Below, piece after piece: positions 4,415 through 5,601 of a DNA stretch of 5,601 nucleotides. The DNA comes from Mariprofundaceae bacterium. Lineage in GTDB: Bacteria > Pseudomonadota > Zetaproteobacteria > Mariprofundales > Mariprofundaceae. Position numbers and translations under genes: made by a program. Under the pieces are notes generated by a model. The model had not been told where the DNA came from. It made no database searches and saw only the letters and a list, made by a program, of their open reading frames with translations. The stretch spans positions 1 to 5,601 of the forward strand of contig WSZY01000050.1 of NCBI GenBank assembly GCA_013139875.1, read 5' to 3'. The number at the start of each line of letters is the position of its first letter. The first letter of the stretch is position 1.

Positions 4415-5601
4415 TTATACCTCCAGCCATTGTTGTAGTGTTTCCAGTGCCTTGTCGGAAACCGAGCGCCGCCGCTCTGCTCTCGAAAAGCGGCGTTTGC
4501 CCTCACGCTTTTTGCCCGGTGGTAGCAAGCCGAAGTTGATGTTCATCGGCTGAAAATTTTCAACACGTGTGCCGGAAACGTGTCCGAGAAGTGCGCCGTG
4601 TGCAGTATCAGAAGGTGGCGCAACAGGCTCTTTGTCCATTGCCATGGCAGCCAGAAAACGCCCTGCCATCAGCCCCATACTGGCTGACTCGACATAGCCC
4701 TCCACACCGGTGATCTGGCCGGCAAACAGAATACGCGGCTCTTTTTTCAGTCGAAGCGTGCCATCAAGCAGGGCGGGGGATTTGATGAAGGTGTTTCGGT
4801 GCAGGCTTCCCAGGCGAAAAAACTCAGCATTTTCCAGCCCCGGAATCATGGTGAATACACGCTTCTGCTCGCCATAGGTCATCTTGGTCTGAAAACCAAC
4901 CATGTTCAGCAGCGACCCCATGCGATTATCGCGACGCATCTGTACCACGGCATAATAACGCTCACCTGTTTCCGGATGATCGAGGCCGACAGGCTTCATC
5001 GGGCCGAAACGCGGGGTATCTTCACCCCGCTCGGCCATCTCTTCAATCGGCATGCAGCCTTCAAAGAACGGAATATCTTCAAAGCCTTTGAAGGCTACCT
5101 TCTCCGCATCCACCAGCTCTTTAATGAAGGCCTTGTACTGCACTTCGTTCATCGGACAGTTGAGGTAGTCGCCTGCTTCACCCTCCTCGACATTTTTGTC
5201 GTAGCGGTTTTTCCAGAATGCGACATCCATATTCACTGATTCACTATCAATCACCGGTGCAATGGCATCAAAGAAGCTCAGGTTCTCCTCGCCGGTCAAT
5301 GTCTGAATTTCGGCATAGAGGGTGTCGGATGTGAGTGGTCCGGAAGCGATCAGGACGAGTCCCTCGCTTGGGATGTTGGTAACTTCACCTTCAATGAACT
5401 CGATGAGAGGTTCAGCCTTGAGTGTGTCGGTGACCAGCTGTGAAAATTGCTCACGATCCACAGCCAGCGCCGTGCCTGCCGGAATGCGTGCCTCATCACC
5501 ACAGCGCATAATCTGTGAACCCATACGCCGCATCTCTTCATGCAGCAGTCCCACTGCATTTTCCAGATGATCGGCTCGGAAGGTGTTGGAGCAGACAAGC
5601 T
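4415..5601 (-). CDS. trmFO: TrmFO, folate/FAD-dependent tRNA uracil-54 5-methyltransferase (N-terminus outside window)
   Basis: TrmFO makes 5-methyluridine at position 54 of the tRNA T-loop, using methylenetetrahydrofolate as carbon donor and FAD as reductant, unlike the S-adenosylmethionine enzyme TrmA. The 394 visible residues start at LVCSNTFRADHLENAVGLL. About 50 residues, including the GxGxxG FAD-binding start, lie beyond position 5601, so the gene continues past the edge and is not broken. Family hallmarks in order are CSNTFRADHLENAVG, YDAI-like FFDAIAPVID, YLNCPM, FFEGCMPIEEMAERG, RFGPMKPVGLDHP, YAVVQMRRDN, NMVGFQT, IPGLENAEFFR, HRNTFI and AGQITGVEGYVES. The two cysteines reported as catalytic or near the flavin (C53 and C226 in B. 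subtilis, from memory) correspond to the Cys codons at 5591-5593 and 5054-5056, and both are intact. Compared with B. subtilis as I recall it, about five residues are added near RYDKNVEEGEAGDY. The C-terminus is unusually basic (KKREGKRRFSRAERRR). Confidence 0.95.
   Translation of the reverse strand, partial: LVCSNTFRADHLENAVGLLHEEMRRMGSQIMRCGDEARIPAGTALAVDREQFSQLVTDTLKAEPLIEFIEGEVTNIPSEGLVLIASGPLTSDTLYAEIQTLTGEENLSFFDAIAPVIDSESVNMDVAFWKNRYDKNVEEGEAGDYLNCPMNEVQYKAFIKELVDAEKVAFKGFEDIPFFEGCMPIEEMAERGEDTPRFGPMKPVGLDHPETGERYYAVVQMRRDNRMGSLLNMVGFQTKMTYGEQKRVFTMIPGLENAEFFRLGSLHRNTFIKSPALLDGTLRLKKEPRILFAGQITGVEGYVESASMGLMAGRFLAAMAMDKEPVAPPSDTAHGALLGHVSGTRVENFQPMNINFGLLPPGKKREGKRRFSRAERRRSVSDKALETLQQWLEV
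4419..4424 (-). promoter_or_regulatory. Shine-Dalgarno site of the DUF4177-like gene
   Basis: The minus strand reads GGAGGT here, 6 nt before the ATG at 4412 and inside the last codons of trmFO. It is the strongest ribosome-binding site I saw in the minus-strand cluster and decides between the two possible starts of the small gene. Confidence 0.7.

Noticed and set aside
4428..4430. Earlier ATG start for the DUF4177-like gene
   Set aside because: The strong GGAGGT at 4419-4424 lies downstream of this codon and is correctly placed for the ATG at 4412 instead.
4799..5239. Plus-strand open frame of 146 codons inside trmFO
   Set aside because: trmFO is unmistakable on the other strand, so this is an antisense shadow.
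5554..5554. GTG at 5552-5554 as the start of trmFO
   Set aside because: The frame stays open to the window edge, and the upstream residues (CSNTFRADHLENA) are conserved TrmFO sequence. The real start is outside the window.

Overview
This looks like a chromosomal housekeeping segment from a Gram-negative proteobacterium with roughly balanced GC (judged by eye). Coding density is very high. I see no mobile element, CRISPR array, rRNA, tRNA or defence cassette. The markers point to Proteobacteria: an SspB-type ClpXP adaptor ending in LRVVK, an Hda-like DnaA-family protein, a DUF2066-like exported protein and a class I AroG-type DAHP synthase. The folate-dependent tRNA methyltransferase TrmFO is atypical for Enterobacteria and Pseudomonas, which use TrmA. 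The mixture suggests a lineage branching near the Gamma/Beta/Alpha split. A zetaproteobacterium is a tentative guess, not a demonstrated assignment.

Layout, plus strand. Positions 1-186 hold the 3' end of a DAHP synthase gene, followed by a probable intrinsic terminator (235-261). A four-gene plus-strand cluster then runs from 311 to 2997: sspB, a DUF2066-like exported protein overlapping it by ATGA, pgsA 13 nt later, and an hda-like gene 14 nt after that. The tight spacing suggests one transcript covering proteolysis targeting, phospholipid synthesis and control of replication initiation.

Layout, minus strand. A second cluster runs leftward from beyond position 5601 to 2994: trmFO (5' end outside the window), a DUF4177-like small protein, a TM2-domain membrane protein, and a secreted protein with a lysozyme-like GIGH motif. 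Gaps are 2 nt, 2 nt and about 7 nt. The two clusters converge and their last genes share four bases (TTAA, 2994-2997), so there is no intergenic space for a terminator.

The points most worth a second look are the uncharacterised exported lysozyme-like protein, the divergent Hda-like protein, the composite gene order around hda, and trmFO heading a run of small envelope-type genes. Nothing here amounts to a clearly new biological system.
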